The notes beneath the pieces were generated by a model. It saw only the letters and a program-made list of their open reading frames with translations. It was not told where the DNA came from and ran no database searches. Positions 22,046-33,746 of a stretch of DNA of 64,000 nt are shown here, piece by piece. Each line of letters starts with the position of its first letter. Position 1 is the stretch's first letter. This DNA is from Myotis daubentonii (lineage: Eukaryota; Chordata; Mammalia; Chiroptera; Vespertilionidae), in NCBI RefSeq assembly GCF_963259705.1, contig NC_081850.1, forward strand, positions 32,455,799 through 32,519,798, written 5' to 3'. The translations under genes were made by a program, and so were the position numbers.

Positions 22046-22720
22046 GAGTAAGCTCTTGTGTCAGGGTTCTTTGGTTGCTAGCAACAGAAGCTCAACTCAG
22101 GCTGCTTAAGGATATAAGGGAGGTTGTGAAGGTGTCCCACAGAACCAACAAAAAGTCTGAGCAAAGCAGGTCTGTAGAAGGAACTGAGCAGCCCCGTGAA
22201 CACAGGTAGAAGGAATTAATGGGTGATCTTTCCAGTTGTTGCCATTAGGAGGTAATCAGCGCTAACCACGTTCATCCTTGTTTGTCTGCGCACAGTAATT
22301 AGATTCCTTGGAGGATCTTGTTTGGGTGGCTGGGGTCTCGTGCCAAATCCGTGCCCGGGCAGGGAATGGTCTGGAGCAGGGGTGCAGGGAGTGTGCTATT
22401 TAACACTCCCTCCAGGATGATGAAACAGGGAAGGGGAAATTTCCAGAGGGAATAAGAAGGAAGGGATGCGAGAGAGACAGAGACAGAGCTGTCCCCTACA
22501 GCGTTCGGCAAAGGGTGGCCAGCGAGTTACATGGGGCTCAGGCTCGGCTTTCTCCCTGAGCTTCTCCCTGGTCTTTGCTGCATTCTGAGAGAGGAAATCC
22601 TGCAGGAGCCTGTGCAAGGCTGCCAGGTGTGCCTAGGGAGCACTGACCGAAGTGCAGGAGGCTGACAGCAGAACCCACCTACCCCAAGCGTCTCTACTTG
22701 GGCCTTTCCCATGAGAGATA

Positions 22721-22857
22721 CAGGGGAAAATAGAAGCAGGGTGAATACAGGGGTAAATAGAAGCAGGGGTGAATACAGGGGGTAAACTAGAAGCAGGGTG
22801 AATACAGGGGTAAATAGAAGCAGGGGTGAACACAGTGGTAAACTAGAAGCCAGGGTT
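22721..22857 (+). repeat. Minisatellite, unit about 27 bp
   Basis: About five units of aatagaagcaggg(g)tgaatacagggg, with small indels (taaa/taaact). Confidence 0.9.
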
Positions 22858-22965
22858 CAAGTCCTATCCTTGCAGGTTTTGGTTTTGTGCTATGTGACCT
22901 TGGACAAGTTACCTAACCTTTTTGAGCCTCAGTTGGCTCGACTGTAAAATGGGGATAATGATTTT
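22850..22965 (+). repeat. MIR relic
   Basis: tatgtgaccttggacaagtt ... cctcagttggctcgactgtaaaatgggga is a clear MIR core. Confidence 0.8.
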
Positions 22966-23264
22966 TTAAGTTTAGGATTATCCTTATTTGCTTAGTTTCT
23001 TCCAGATTGCAATAAGAGACCCAACGTGGCTTCAGATGAGGCAGAGAAAGGTATTCACAGGAAGAACAGGACATTTTCTAGGCTGAGCTTGTCGCTGCTT
23101 CGTGGAGGCCCGGGCCAAGCCCGTCTTCATTAAGGAGGTGGTGGTCGCTGTAGCGACGAGTCAGCAAAGGGCACCTCTGCTCCTTCTGAGACTTGCTGTG
23201 TCTCACACAGTTAACAGCCTCATTGGGCTGGTTTGTCCCATCCCGAATGGGACACACCCGTCAG

Positions 23265-23705
23265 ACAATGTAGCACCTGCTTGGTGGCTTAAACTCCAGT
23301 ATTTTATTGTCCCGCAGTCTGGGAGCTACGCCTCTGAAAGCAAGGTGCCACCCGAGCTCCCTCTGAGCCCTGGGAGAACCCTTCCCGGCTTCTCCAGCGT
23401 CTGGTGTTGGCTGGGAGTCCCTGCCTCCCTTGACTTGCAAATGCATCGCTCCAGCCTCTGCCTCGGTTGTCCCACGTCTGTCTTCTCTGTGTCCGTCTTC
23501 ACATGGTGTTGACCTCTGTCCGTGTGTCTGTCTCTCCTTATCAGGACACCTGTCACATCAGATTAAAGACTGACCCTTCTTCAGTAGGACCTCATCTTAA
23601 CTAACTACGTCTGCCATGATCCTGTTTCCAAGGTCACGTTCCAAGGTGCTGGGGGTTAGGATTTCAAGTGTGTTTTGGGCGATACAATTCCATACAGAAC
23701 AGAGA
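23265..23705 (+). repeat. Solo MaLR/MLT1-type LTR relic
   Basis: gtggcttaaac, cttcacatggtg, tatcaggacacc, acctcatcttaacta and ggttaggatttcaa appear in the order seen in MLT1-like LTRs. The 5' end is degraded. Confidence 0.55.
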
Positions 23706-23811
23706 GTCTCACAGGCTGCCCAGCGGGGATGTGGTGAGTGTTACATGAGGTGCTATACATACAGTGTCTACCATGATGTCGCAGAAAATAAAGTGGTTTT
23801 CCCATAGTTCA

Positions 23812-23990
23812 GTGGTCCTCACAGTGCAGTCTGAACAAGCAGCCTCAACACTCTCCAGCGCCACCCCCCCCTCGCCTGCCCCTCCTCTCCCCAGACCTGC
23901 TGAATCAGAAACTCAGGACAGGAGGCCCCCATCTGCTTTAACAAGTCCTCCGGGTGATGCTCACACAAACGAACGTTGGAGAACCATTGG
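23812..23990 (+). repeat. MER5A-like hAT-Charlie relic
   Basis: Starts cagtggtcctcacagtgcag, then ctgctgaatcagaaactcag and ttaacaagtcctccgggtga, ending gagaaccattg. Confidence 0.72.
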
Positions 23991-25320
23991 TTTTATTCAG
24001 TTATCTGGCCCGGGCAGAAGTGAGGCTGATGAGGAGAAGCCCTGGGAAAACCCCTCCCAGCTCTGGAGCCATCCTCAGCTTCCCAGGAAAGCCATCCGAG
24101 CTGCCCGGCCTGGACCTCCTATTCCTTAGAGCCAGGGTGTCCCTTAGGCTGCCCCTCCCTGGCCTTGGGCCTGTCCACCCGGCGTGTTGAGCCCTCGGTG
24201 TTGGGCCAGGTGTGGTCTGCTAGACGGTGTCTTGGTGGGAACATGCCCGACCTCACAATCTGGGGGCAGTAGCTCTAAGGACAGGGGCACGCCCGCCCTT
24301 CCACCAGACGTCACCCAGCCCTGCCCGCTGCTCTCTGCAGGACGACGGGGCTGGGCTCAGTGAGTTCTAGGTGATAAGTCCTCTCCTACTAGGGCAGCGG
24401 CAGAGACACAGGAGTGAGAGACCCGCCCGGGCCACACAGAGGTCTGTGGCAAAGCCCAGCCCAGAGCCCAGTGTGCCTGGTGCCTCCAAAGAGTTCTTCC
24501 CACTCATGTTGCAAGGCCCACCCTGGCCGTGCATTTGCTGGTCCCCTGACATGCTTAGGCAAGTAACCGACATGTTGGTTCTGAACTAAGCAGTGCCACC
24601 ATCTTTGACGGAAAACGACTGAACAGGAGCTGTCTTTTGGCACCAGAATCGGTGGCAGGAGGGACCCAGCTCTGAGGGCAGAGTGTGTCCAAGGGTGGAC
24701 CTAGCAGGCCCTCCAGGCTCCCTTTCCCATCCCACCCCCCATGACAGCCTGTGTCCTCTGGCTCCATCTCAGTTCTCCTGACCATGGGACTTTGAAGTTC
24801 TAATCTCCAGCCTGGAATTTCCCTGTCTGTGGCGAACAGAGCACAGACATAAAGAAGAAAGCCATGAATCCTTCCCCTATCCCCCCCCTCCCCCTCCCTT
24901 CCAGGCTGCTTCAAGCAGGAAAGGCAGGGACAGATGGTGGCGGTCTGGGGCTGCAGCATCTGGTCCAGGGCTCTGGTGCAGCGCCACCTGCGGGGCGTCT
25001 GGGACATCAGCACCTCCCGTGCCCTGGGGCCCTGGTGGCTGCTGGCTCCTTGCCTTGGAGTTGATGCTTCCTGTGATCAAAGGCCTCCCTCACTCCCTCA
25101 CTCGGTCTCTCCTGCTTTTTTCTTTCCTCCGGCCTCCCTGAGAGCTACACACCCACCTTCTGGACAGGATGCTGTTTCATGGGCAGGTGTGGGCCTTCCC
25201 CTTCTCCTCTCCCCACCCCGGGGAGTGCCAGGCCTGGGTGCCCTCACAACGCTTAGTGTAAAAGCATGTGACACGGGGACTGTGTGTGAGTGTGAGAGTG
25301 TGGGTTTTACTTCAGGAATC
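23991..25320. other. GC-rich intergenic stretch
   Basis: No gene recognised. A 206-codon open frame (24934-25554) starts here but runs into L1-like antisense sequence and shows no domain. Confidence 0.45.
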
Positions 25321-25324
25321 CGAA

Positions 25325-25920
25325 ATTTTACCTTCGTTTATCCCTTTTCTAACACTCTTCCTTTCTTTCGATCTGCATTTCTTACCTATGTCATTTTGAT
25401 TCTCTCTGAAGAACCTCTTTTAACATTCTGTGCCAGGTCTACTGGCAACACATCCAATTTCTGTTTGTCTGAGGAAGTCATTTCTCCTTCACCTTTGCAG
25501 GATCATTTCACAGACACAGAATTCCAAGTTGGTTTTTTGTTCTCAGCACTTTAAATGTGTCACTCCACTCTCTTCTTGCTGTCACGGTTTCTGAGAAGAT
25601 GGATGTGATTCCTGTCTTTGACCCTCTATCGGTCAGGTGTTTTTTTTCCCCTCTGGCTTCTTTCAAGATTTTTTCTTAATCTTTTATGTTCTGCAGTCTG
25701 CATATGATATTTGCCTGGGTATAGGGTTTTTATGTTGCTTTCTGATTGGTTGGTTTGGGCTAGGTTTTTATCTGTTTGTTTGTTGCATTTATCCTGCTTG
25801 GTGTTATTCTCCGAGCTTCTTGGATCTGTTGTTAATTTGGGGAAATTCTGTCATATTTCTTCAAATACTTTTTCTGTTCCCTTTATCTCTTTCTTCCCCT
25901 GCTGGTGATATTTTTAAGAA
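25325..25920 (-). repeat. L1M fragment (ORF1 / 5' region), antisense
   Basis: Antisense L1 landmarks: cacagaattccaagttgg, cactccactctcttcttgct, gatttttctt-type and atttcttcaaatactttttctg. The last also occurs in the big L1 near 35800. Confidence 0.7.
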
Positions 25921-26339
25921 TAACGTAAGAGGTCTTTTCCCCCTTTAAAATGTTGTACTGATGGATGAGTTACTGTGTGTCCAACGTGAAAAGGACTGTT
26001 AGGCTTCCAAGCACCATTCCAGCCTCCGCCGCCCTCACACAGGTAGCCTCCCCTCGGCCTTCGCCCGTAGAATGCAGTGGGCACCTGGGCGGGGGGGGGG
26101 GGAGACCCTCATTCTCCCACGAAGACATGGTTAAACTTGTCTCCAAGTCCAGCGTCTGGCCTCGTGGGAAACCAGCCCCTCCCCAGGTTTTAGCTCTCCC
26201 CGCATCACCTTCATGCTTCTGCCTGTGCTCTCCACACCCGCTGCCTGATTCGTCCTCACTTCGCTTCGGAAGCAAAGACAAGCACCTTCCGTGGTTCTCA
26301 CCAGTCAGAGCACCACATGCTAACGGTGCTTAGGAGCAA

Positions 26340-26560
26340 AGGACGCTGATGTCTGCCATTTAGTAAAAAATGTGCCAAAAGTAAGATGGGTTGATGGATG
26401 AATACAAGAATACACAGATGATTACATGTGGAATACGTTTAGTAAGGTGTAGTTGGCACATTGAGGTAGTGGGTAGATGAGTGATGGCTGGTTAACGTTT
26501 TCAGCTTCCCTGTATATTTGAAAATGTTCACGATCAGATTTGGGGGCGGGGGAGTCCCAT
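26340..26560 (+). repeat. L1ME-type 3' end relic
   Basis: taaggtgtagttggcacattgag ... gtatatttgaaaatgttcacgatca resembles the L1ME 3' UTR end. Confidence 0.45.
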
Positions 26561-27060
26561 ACACCAAGCATCTTATGATGTTTGTAACCTGAATGAAAAT
26601 GGAAGGGGTTGGGAGAAAGGGCTCACAGGCACCCAGCCTTCTGGAAATTTGCTCATTCTGTTCCCTTCCTTCTCCCTGATCCCTCACTTGCAGTAAAACC
26701 AACAAAATCCTGCCCCTCTTCTAGCAGGGTAGCTCCATCAACCCCACTCCCTCCTTTTTGTAGACTCGCTAAAGAAACAACGTGTGTTGCCTGAAAGGCA
26801 CTTGAGAGCAGCCTTCTCTGTCTCCTGTGAGGAACTGTGTCAACCCATCTCCGTAAGCCACCTCAGCTCTGAACTTGACCCACCTGCCTGGAGCAGAACC
26901 AGACTTCTAAATCTCGCCTCTGCTTCTCTCTGAACACTGGCTAGCAGGGAGCATGGGGATTTACACTTTTCTCACTTTCGTGGGACTGTTAGACATTGGC
27001 AAAGTCTAAGACATCACGAGACCTGTACTTCAAACAATCTTTTCTGTCTCAATGGGATCT
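26561..27060. other. Intergenic, no feature recognised
   Basis: Mixed-composition sequence without open frames, repeats or motifs that I can support. Confidence 0.4.
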
Positions 27061-27062
27061 AC

Positions 27063-27535
27063 GTCAGTTTCCTAGGGCTGCTGTAACAAATTACCATAAA
27101 CTTGGGGGCTTAAAACAACAGAAATTCTCTCAGAGGTCTGCAGGCCAAAAGTCCAAAACCAGTTTTGTTGGGTTGAAATCCAAATGTTGGCAGGGCCACC
27201 CTCCCACTGGAGGCTCCAGGGAGCACTCCCTCCCTTGCCTTTTCCATCCTCTGGTGGCTGCCAGCATTCTTTGGCTTGTGGCTTCATCACTCCCATATCT
27301 GCCTCCGTGACCACGCTGCCCTGTCTTCCATCTATAGTCTAATCTCCCTCGCCTCCCTCTTACATGGGTATTCCTGATTGCATTTAGGGCCTTCCTAGAT
27401 AATCCATGATAAGCTAGCCATCTCAAAATCTTTTATTTCACACATCTACAGACACCCTTTTTACACATATGGTAAGATTCATAGGTTCCAGGAACTAGGA
27501 CTAGGATATCTTTTGGGAGCAATGGTTTAGCTACC
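27063..27535 (+). repeat. Solo MaLR/MLT1-type LTR
   Basis: gtcagtttcctagggctgct, aacttgggggcttaaaacaac, gcattctttggcttgtggc and a late ggttccaggaactagga block follow MLT1-type LTR order. No internal retroviral sequence is attached. Confidence 0.65.
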
Positions 27536-27551
27536 CCAAGACTGTACACAT

Positions 27552-27552
<1 letters not shown>

Positions 27553-27604
<52 letters not shown>
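27553..27604 (+). repeat. (ATT)n microsatellite
   Basis: About 17 uninterrupted TTA units. Confidence 0.97.
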
Positions 27605-27606
<2 letters not shown>

Positions 27607-27785
27607 CCTCTGAGGCAAGCATTATTATTCCCACACTAAAGATGAGAAAACTGAGGCTCAGAGAAGTCATTATCTAAGGTCACATAATTACCAGAGAAGT
27701 AGACATTGAATTGAACTCAGTCTTGTGGCCTTGAACTTAGCATCCTTGACTTATACAGGATGCATTTGCGCCAGTAGCCACTAAT
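27595..27785 (-). repeat. MIR relic
   Basis: Reverse MIR: cacactaaagatgagaaaac, tgaggctcagagaagtca and aaggtcacataattac. Confidence 0.8.
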
Positions 27786-27954
27786 GAAGGATGATCATTA
27801 ACAAATACTATAATCAGACGTGTGTTTGCACTGGCGTGGTTACCATTGGGCTTTCGTAGCTTCACTTCTTCTCACTACGTCTTGGAGTCCTGGAATTGGA
27901 AAATATTTGAATATAGGTCTTTCAGAGATCTATTGGGCTTGACTCACTGACCAT

Positions 27955-28880
27955 TCTTTTTATTTTTTTTCAGTTACAGTTTACATTTAATATTATTTTG
28001 TATTAGTTTCAGGTATATAGCACAGTGGTTAAACAATCATCTACTTCACAAATTGGTCCACCCAATATTTCAAGTATCCACCTGGCACCATGCAGTTATC
28101 ACAATACTATTGACTACATTCCCTATGCTGTACTTTACGTCCCCGTCACTATTTTGTAAGTACCAATTTGTACTTCTTAATCCCTTCACCTTTCACCCAG
28201 TCCCCCCTCCCCTATGGCAACTATAGTCTGTTCTCTGTAGAGTCTATTTGTTCCTTTATATTGTCCTTTAGAGTTCACATATAAGTGAAATCATATGGTA
28301 TTTGTCTTTCTCTGACTGATTTATTTCACTTAGCAGAATACCCTCTAGGTACATAGATGATAAGATTTCATTTTTTATAGCCAAGTAATATGCCACTTTA
28401 TATATATACCACCACTTTTGTATCCATTTGTCTATTGGTGGGCACTTGAGTTGCTTCCATATCTTGGCTATGGTAAATTATGCTGCAATGAACATAGGGG
28501 TGCATATATTCCTTTGAATTAGTGTTTTGAGTTTCTTTGAATGTTTACCCAGAAGTAGAATCACTGGGTCATAAGGCAATTTTATTTTTTACTTTTTCAG
28601 GACCCTTAATACTGTCTCCATAGTTGCTGCACCAATCTGTGTTTCCACCGATGGTGCAAAAGGGTCTCCTTTTCTTTATATCCTCACCATCGCTGTTGTT
28701 TGTTGATTTATTGATGATAGTCATTCTGATAGGTGTAAAGTAATATCTCAGTGTGGTTTTAATTTGCATTCCTCTGATAATTGGGGACATTGAGCATCTT
28801 TGCCTATATCTATTGGCCATCTGTATGTCCTTTTAGAAAAAGTGTCTATTTAGGTTTTCTGTCCATTTATAAATTGGGTT
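27955..28880 (-). repeat. L1 3' UTR part
   Basis: Antisense 3' UTR landmarks: ccctatgctgtactttacgt, cacatataagtgaaatcata, gtaatatgccac-type and tgctgcaatgaacatagggg. Confidence 0.8.
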
Positions 28881-28988
28881 GTTTGGTTTTTTTGGTATTG
28901 AATTGTATGAGTTCTTTATAACTTTTGAATATTAACCCTTTATCAGATGTATCATTGGCGAATATTCTCTTCCATTCAGTAGGTTGTA

Positions 28989-29141
28989 CAGTGGGGCCTT
29001 GACTTACTAGTGTCCCGACTAATGAGTTTTTTTGAGATACCAGCTGTCTCTCCGCCGATTTTTTAGAGTAATTTGAGTTAACGAGCTCCTTAACGAGCTC
29101 GGTCTCAGAATGAATTAAATTCATAAGTCAAGGCCCCACTG
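28989..29141. mobile_element. Tc/mariner (Tigger-like) MITE, 153 bp
   Basis: Same family as 12136 and 54051: ends cagtggggccttgactta / aagtcaaggccccactg, flanked by TA (28987-28988, 29142-29143). Inserted in L1 ORF2. Confidence 0.92.
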
Positions 29142-30508
29142 TATTTTCGTTTTGTACATGGTTTCATTTGCTGTGCAAAATTTTTTAGTTTGATATAGTC
29201 CCCTTTGTTTATTTTTTATTTTGTTTCCCTTGCCCCAGGCAATATGTCAGAAAAAACATTGCTACGAAAGTGTCCAAGATTTTACTGCCTATGTTTTCTT
29301 CTTGGAGTATTATGGTTTTTGAGTCTTACAATTTAAGTCTTTAATTCATTTTGAGTTTATTCTTGTATTTGATATAAGATTTCTTTTTCATAAAGTTTTG
29401 TTATTTTGTATGTATTTGTTCAATTTTCCCAACACCATTTATTGAATAGACTGTTTTATCTCATTGTATGTTCTTACCTCATTTGTCAAATATTAATTGA
29501 CCATATATGCATGGGCTTTTTTCTGAGCTCTCTATTCTGTTTCATCCATCTGTTTTTATGCCAGTGCCATGCTGTTTTTATTACTATAGCCTTGTAGTAT
29601 AGTTTGATATCAAGTAGTGTAATACTTCCAATGTGGTTCTTCTTTTTCAAGATTGCTGTGGCTACTTGGAGTCTTTTGTGAGTTCATACACTTTTTTTAT
29701 TATTCTAGTCCTGCGAAAAACTTCATAGGCATTTTGAAAGGAATTGCATTGTCTATAGATTGCTTTGAGTAGTATGGACATTTTAATGATGTTAATTCTT
29801 TCTATCCATGAGCACGGTATATGCTTCCATTTATCTGTATCTTCTTCAATTCTGTTTTTCACTATCTTATAATTTTTTAAGTACAGGTTAAATTTAATTT
29901 TAGGTATTTTTTTTTTTTACTTTTGATGCAATTGTAAATGGGATTGTTTTCTTAGTTTCCCTTCCTGATACTTAATTATTGCTGTATGAAAATGCAACTG
30001 ATCTCTGAATGCTTATTTTGTATCCTGCCACTTTAGTGAATTCATTTACCAGTTCTAGTAGTTTTGTAGTGGAATCTTTAGGGCTCTCTATATACAATAT
30101 TACACCTTCTAGAAGTAATAACAGTTTTACTTCTTCCTTTCCGTTTTGGAGGCCTTTTATTTCTTCTTCTCTGATTGGTGTGGCTAGGCCTTCCAGTACT
30201 ATGTTGAATAAGAGTGGTGAAAGTGAACCTCTCTCTCTTGTTTCTAATCTTCAGGAAGATGCTTTTAGTTTTTCCTTATTGAGTATGATGTTGGCTGAGG
30301 GTTTGTCATATATGGCATTTAGTATGTTGAGGTATGCTTCCTCTATTTCCACTTTGCTGAGAGTTTTTATCATAAATGGGTCCTGGATTTTATCAAATGC
30401 TTTTCTGAATCTATTGAGATAATCGTATGATTTTTATCCTTCATTTTGTTTATGTGGTATATCGCATTAATTGATTTGCACATATAGTACTAATCTTGTA
30501 TCCCAGGG

Positions 30509-30525
30509 ATAAAAAAAAAAAAAAA
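30509..30525 (+). repeat. Poly(A) run inside L1
   Basis: About 17 adenines within antisense ORF2, where other L1s read straight through. Confidence 0.85.
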
Positions 30526-31148
30526 ACCCTATTGATCGTGGTGTATTTCTGCTGAATTCAGTTTGCTAATATTTTGCTGAGAATTTTTTCATCTATGCTC
30601 ATCAGGGATATTGACCTATAATTTTCTTTCTTTGTAGTGTCTTTACTTGGCTTTGGAAATAGGATAATGTTGGCCTCATTAAATGAGCCTGGGAGTCTTC
30701 TCTCCTTTTTAATTTTTTGGAGTCCTTTGAGAATAACAGGTGTTATTTTTCTTTGAATGTTTGGTAAAATTTACCTGTGAAGTCCTTGAGTCCAGGACTT
30801 TTGTTTGTTGGAAGTTTTTTTTTATTATTACTGCTCGATTTTATTAGTTGTAATGGGTCTGTTCAGGCTTTCTGCTTTTTTCAGATTTGGTTTTGGAAGA
30901 TTATATGTTTCTAGGAATATGTTTATTTGTTCTAGATTGTGCAGTTTGTTGACATGTAGTTGTTAATAATATTTTCTTATAATCTTTTGTGTTTCTGTGA
31001 TGTCAGTTTTATTTCTCCTCTTTCATATCTGATTTTATTTATTTGAGTCCTCTTTCTTTTTCTTCCTGATGAGTCAGGTTAACGGTTTATCATCTTGTTT
31101 ATCTTTTCAAAGAACCAGCTCTTGGTTTTATTATTTTCTCTTATATTA

Positions 31149-31371
31149 TTTTTTAAAAATATATTTTATTGATTTTTTTACAGAGAGGAAGGGAGAGAGA
31201 TAGAGAGTTAGAAACATCGATGAGAGAGAAACATCGATCAGCCACCTCCTGTACATCTCCCACTGGGGATGTGCCCGCAACCCAGGTACATGCCCTTGAC
31301 CGGAATCGAACCTGGGACCTTTCAGTCCGCAGGCCGACGCTCTATCCACTGAGCCAAACCGGTTTCGGCTA
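31149..31371 (-). repeat. Ves SINE (first of three)
   Basis: Minus-oriented full-length Ves with intact head ctgagccaaaccggtttcgg, inside L1 ORF2. Confidence 0.92.
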
Positions 31372-31378
31372 TTTTTTA

Positions 31379-31594
31379 TTTTTTTAAATATATTTTTCTT
31401 GATTTCAGAGAGGAAAGGAGAGGGAGAGATAGAAACATCAATGATGAGAGAGTATTCTTGATCGTCTGCCTCCAGCACACCCCCCACTAGGGATCGAGCC
31501 CGCAACCTGGGCATGTGCCCTTGACCAGAATCAAACCCGAGACCCTTCAGTCCACAGGCTGATGCTCTATCCACTGAGCCAAACCAGCTATGGC
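31379..31594 (-). repeat. Ves SINE (second of three)
   Basis: Minus-oriented Ves, separated from the previous one by only about 8 bp of T-rich sequence; head ctgagccaaaccagctatgg. Confidence 0.92.
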
Positions 31595-31605
31595 TATATT
31601 ATTAT

Positions 31606-31820
31606 TTTTAAAATATATTTTATTGATTTTTTACAGAGAGGAAGGGAGAGGGATAGAGTTAGAAACATCGATGAGAGAGAAACATCGATCAGCTGCCTCC
31701 TGCACATCTCCTACTGGGGATGTGCCTGCAACCAAGGTACATGCCCTTGACCGGAATCGAACCTGGGACCTTTCAGTCCACAGACCGATGCTCTATCCAC
31801 TGAGCCAAACCGATTAGGAC
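31606..31820 (-). repeat. Ves SINE (third of three)
   Basis: Minus-oriented Ves with head ctgagccaaaccgattagga. L1 sequence resumes immediately after. Confidence 0.92.
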
Positions 31821-32836
31821 ATGCTATATTGTTTTTTTTAGACTCTATTTTGTTTATTTCTGCTCTGTTCTTTATTATTTCATTTCTTCTACTCAGGGCT
31901 TTGTTTGTTGTTCTTTTCCTAGTTCCTTTAGGTGTAAGGTTAGATTGTTTACTTGAGATTTTTGAGGTAGGCCTGCAATGCTATGAAAGCAGTCTTCTTA
32001 GTACTGCTTTCGCTGTGTCCCATAGATTTTCTGTTCTTGTATTTTCATTTTTTCTCAAGGTATCTTTTGGTTTCCTCCTTAATATCATTGTTAACCCAGT
32101 CACTGTTTAGTAACATGTTATTTAGTCTCCATGTGTTTGTGTTTTTTAGTTTTTCTCTTACAATTGATTTCTAGTTTCATACCATTGTGGTTAGAGAAGA
32201 TGTTTGATATGATTTAAAGCTTCTTAAATTTGTTGAGACTTGTTTTGCAACCCAACATCTGGTTTATCCTAGAAAACGTTCCTTGTGCACTTGAAGAGAA
32301 TGTATAATTGGCTGCTTTGGAGAGAAATGCTCCGAAAACATCAATTAAACCCATCTGGTCTAATGTGTCTGTGAAGGCGCTGTTTTTTATTTTCTGACTG
32401 AAAGATCTATCCATTGATGTCAATAGGGTGTTAAAATTCACTACTATGGCTGCATTACTGTCAGTTCCTGCCTTTACGTCCATCAAGATTTGCTTTATAT
32501 ATTTAGGTGCTCCTACGTTGGGTGCATAAATGTTCACAAGGGTTATATCCTCTTGTTGGCTTGATTCCTTGAGCATTATGTGATGTCCTTCTTTGACTCT
32601 TATTATAGCTTTGTTTTAAAGTCTATTTTGTCTGATACAAGTATTGCTCCTTCAGCCTTTTTTTTTTCCATTTGCATGAAATACCTTATTCCATCCTTTT
32701 ACTTTCAGTCTGTGTGTACCTTTCATTCACAGTCGACAATGACAGATTGAAACACACGCGTGCTATTGGCGCCAGCGAGAGCTTTATATGTATCGCACAT
32801 GCGTGAGTCCACTTAGCCTTTTATAGATATAGAATA

Positions 32837-33340
32837 AACTTGTTTAATTAGACCTGCTTTCTGATGTAGCTAAACTTTTTCCAGCCCAGTGAAGCACCCC
32901 AACTTCTCTTTCAGGTAATTTGTCAGCAACACAGCAGTAAATATCAACACGAAGCAGACCATTATTGTAGATCACGCAGGGAGAACAAAGGGTAAAATAT
33001 TTAACTGCAGCAGTGTTTGACTATATTCTGCGCAGTGAGAAAAACCTGAAGTCATTTTTCAAGGTCCACCATTTCTTACTTCTTTTCAGTCGGGTCAAGT
33101 TTCTAAACTTTCTAAATCTCTGTTTTCCAGCTAATGAAAAGAAAATAGGATTCTACTGTGTCTCCTATCTACCTACTCCAGAACTACTGTGAGGACCAAA
33201 TGAGATGAGGCATGGGAAAATGCTTCACAGACATTTGGTTAAAGTGTAAAATGTTTGCACTTGGCTATAAAGCTAGTCCTGTTCCTGGGCTGAAGAATCT
33301 CCAAGGAGGCTAGTCGCTAGGGAGAGGAAGCCAGGCGTTG
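32837..33340 (+). other. Apparent captured host segment within the Helitron complex
   Basis: Unique-looking sequence between two Helitron termini. It has an exon-like piece on the plus strand: an acceptor-like ttctctttcag, about 76 open bases (32914-32989) and a donor-like GGTAAAAT. A MIR lies at 33110-33245, and near its right edge is atgacatcacgtagcaacg (minus), resembling a CRE/X-box promoter motif. I do not recognise the source gene, and the 25-residue frame has no known domain. Confidence 0.45.
33110..33245 (+). repeat. MIR relic in captured segment
   Basis: tctgttttccagctaatgaaa ... actgtgaggaccaaatgagatgagg ... atgcttcacagac is a MIR core. Confidence 0.7.
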
Positions 33341-33746
33341 CTACGTGATGTCATTACCGGGCACCCACAGCGACTGTTTCTGGGCTGGGCTGTGGGCCGC
33401 ATTTTGCACCATGGGGTCTTGGCAGTGTTGGCTGTGATTTGGTGGGGTGTCGCTCTGGGGTGGTGGCGGGGCCTGTGTTCCACTTGGGGGAAGCTGAGTG
33501 TTGCTTTGTCGGCACCAGGTCCATGGTGCCATTTCTTTGTAAATGGCCAGTGCGCATCACAGCAGCTCCTGCATTGAGCATCTGCTCCCCTGGTGGTCAG
33601 TGCATGTCATAGCAACCGGTTGGACGGTTGGAGGGATATTTAGCATATAAGCCTTTTATATATATAGATGAGTCTTATTTTCTTACCCATCTTGCTACCC
33701 TATGCCTTTTGATTTACATTTAAAGTGATTTTTAAATATATATATA

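Larger units (their letters stand above)
20017..22700. other. Intergenic sequence
   Basis: GC-rich spacer with two MIRs (listed) and, from about 22055, a diverged stretch (gggttctttggttgctagcaac...) that resembles an old LTR but that I cannot name. No gene seen. Confidence 0.5.
32734..33668 (-). mobile_element. Helitron complex with captured host DNA, inside L1 ORF2
   Basis: The right end is a HeliBat 5' terminus (minus strand TCTATATATATAAAAGGC) at 33668, with a HeliBat body to about 33340 that includes a CCACCAGGGG block. 32837-33340 is not Helitron-like and holds a MIR. A second HeliBat-type 5' terminus (TCTATATCTATAAAAGGC) begins at 32836 and runs about 100 bp before L1 resumes at about 32733. 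L1 reads on across the complex with a small loss. I see no clean CTRR 3' end. Confidence 0.7.
28880..33745 (-). pseudogene. L1 ORF2 remnant (endonuclease and reverse transcriptase)
   Basis: Minus-strand fragments match L1 ORF2. At 29662-29862 a stretch like KWKHIPCSWIERINIIKMSI is the post-RT region. At 32214-32576 the endonuclease domain is recognisable (EDITLVNIYAPNVGAPKYIK ... NFNTLLTSMDRS). 30000-30900 is the RT region. At 32640-32733 the N-terminal RLKVKGW block appears, and after the Helitron complex 33669-33745 continues the 5' side. Stops, frameshifts and SINEs break it, and the catalytic FADD segment (near 30100) is not intact. Confidence 0.85.

Noticed and set aside
24934..25554. 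206-codon plus-strand open frame
   Set aside because: It runs from GC-rich unique sequence into antisense L1, has no domain, and has no splice or homology support.
31146..31574. 142-codon minus-strand frame with repeated DRASACGLKG motifs
   Set aside because: A translation of two adjacent Ves SINEs; the same peptide recurs at other Ves copies (for example 58672-58854).
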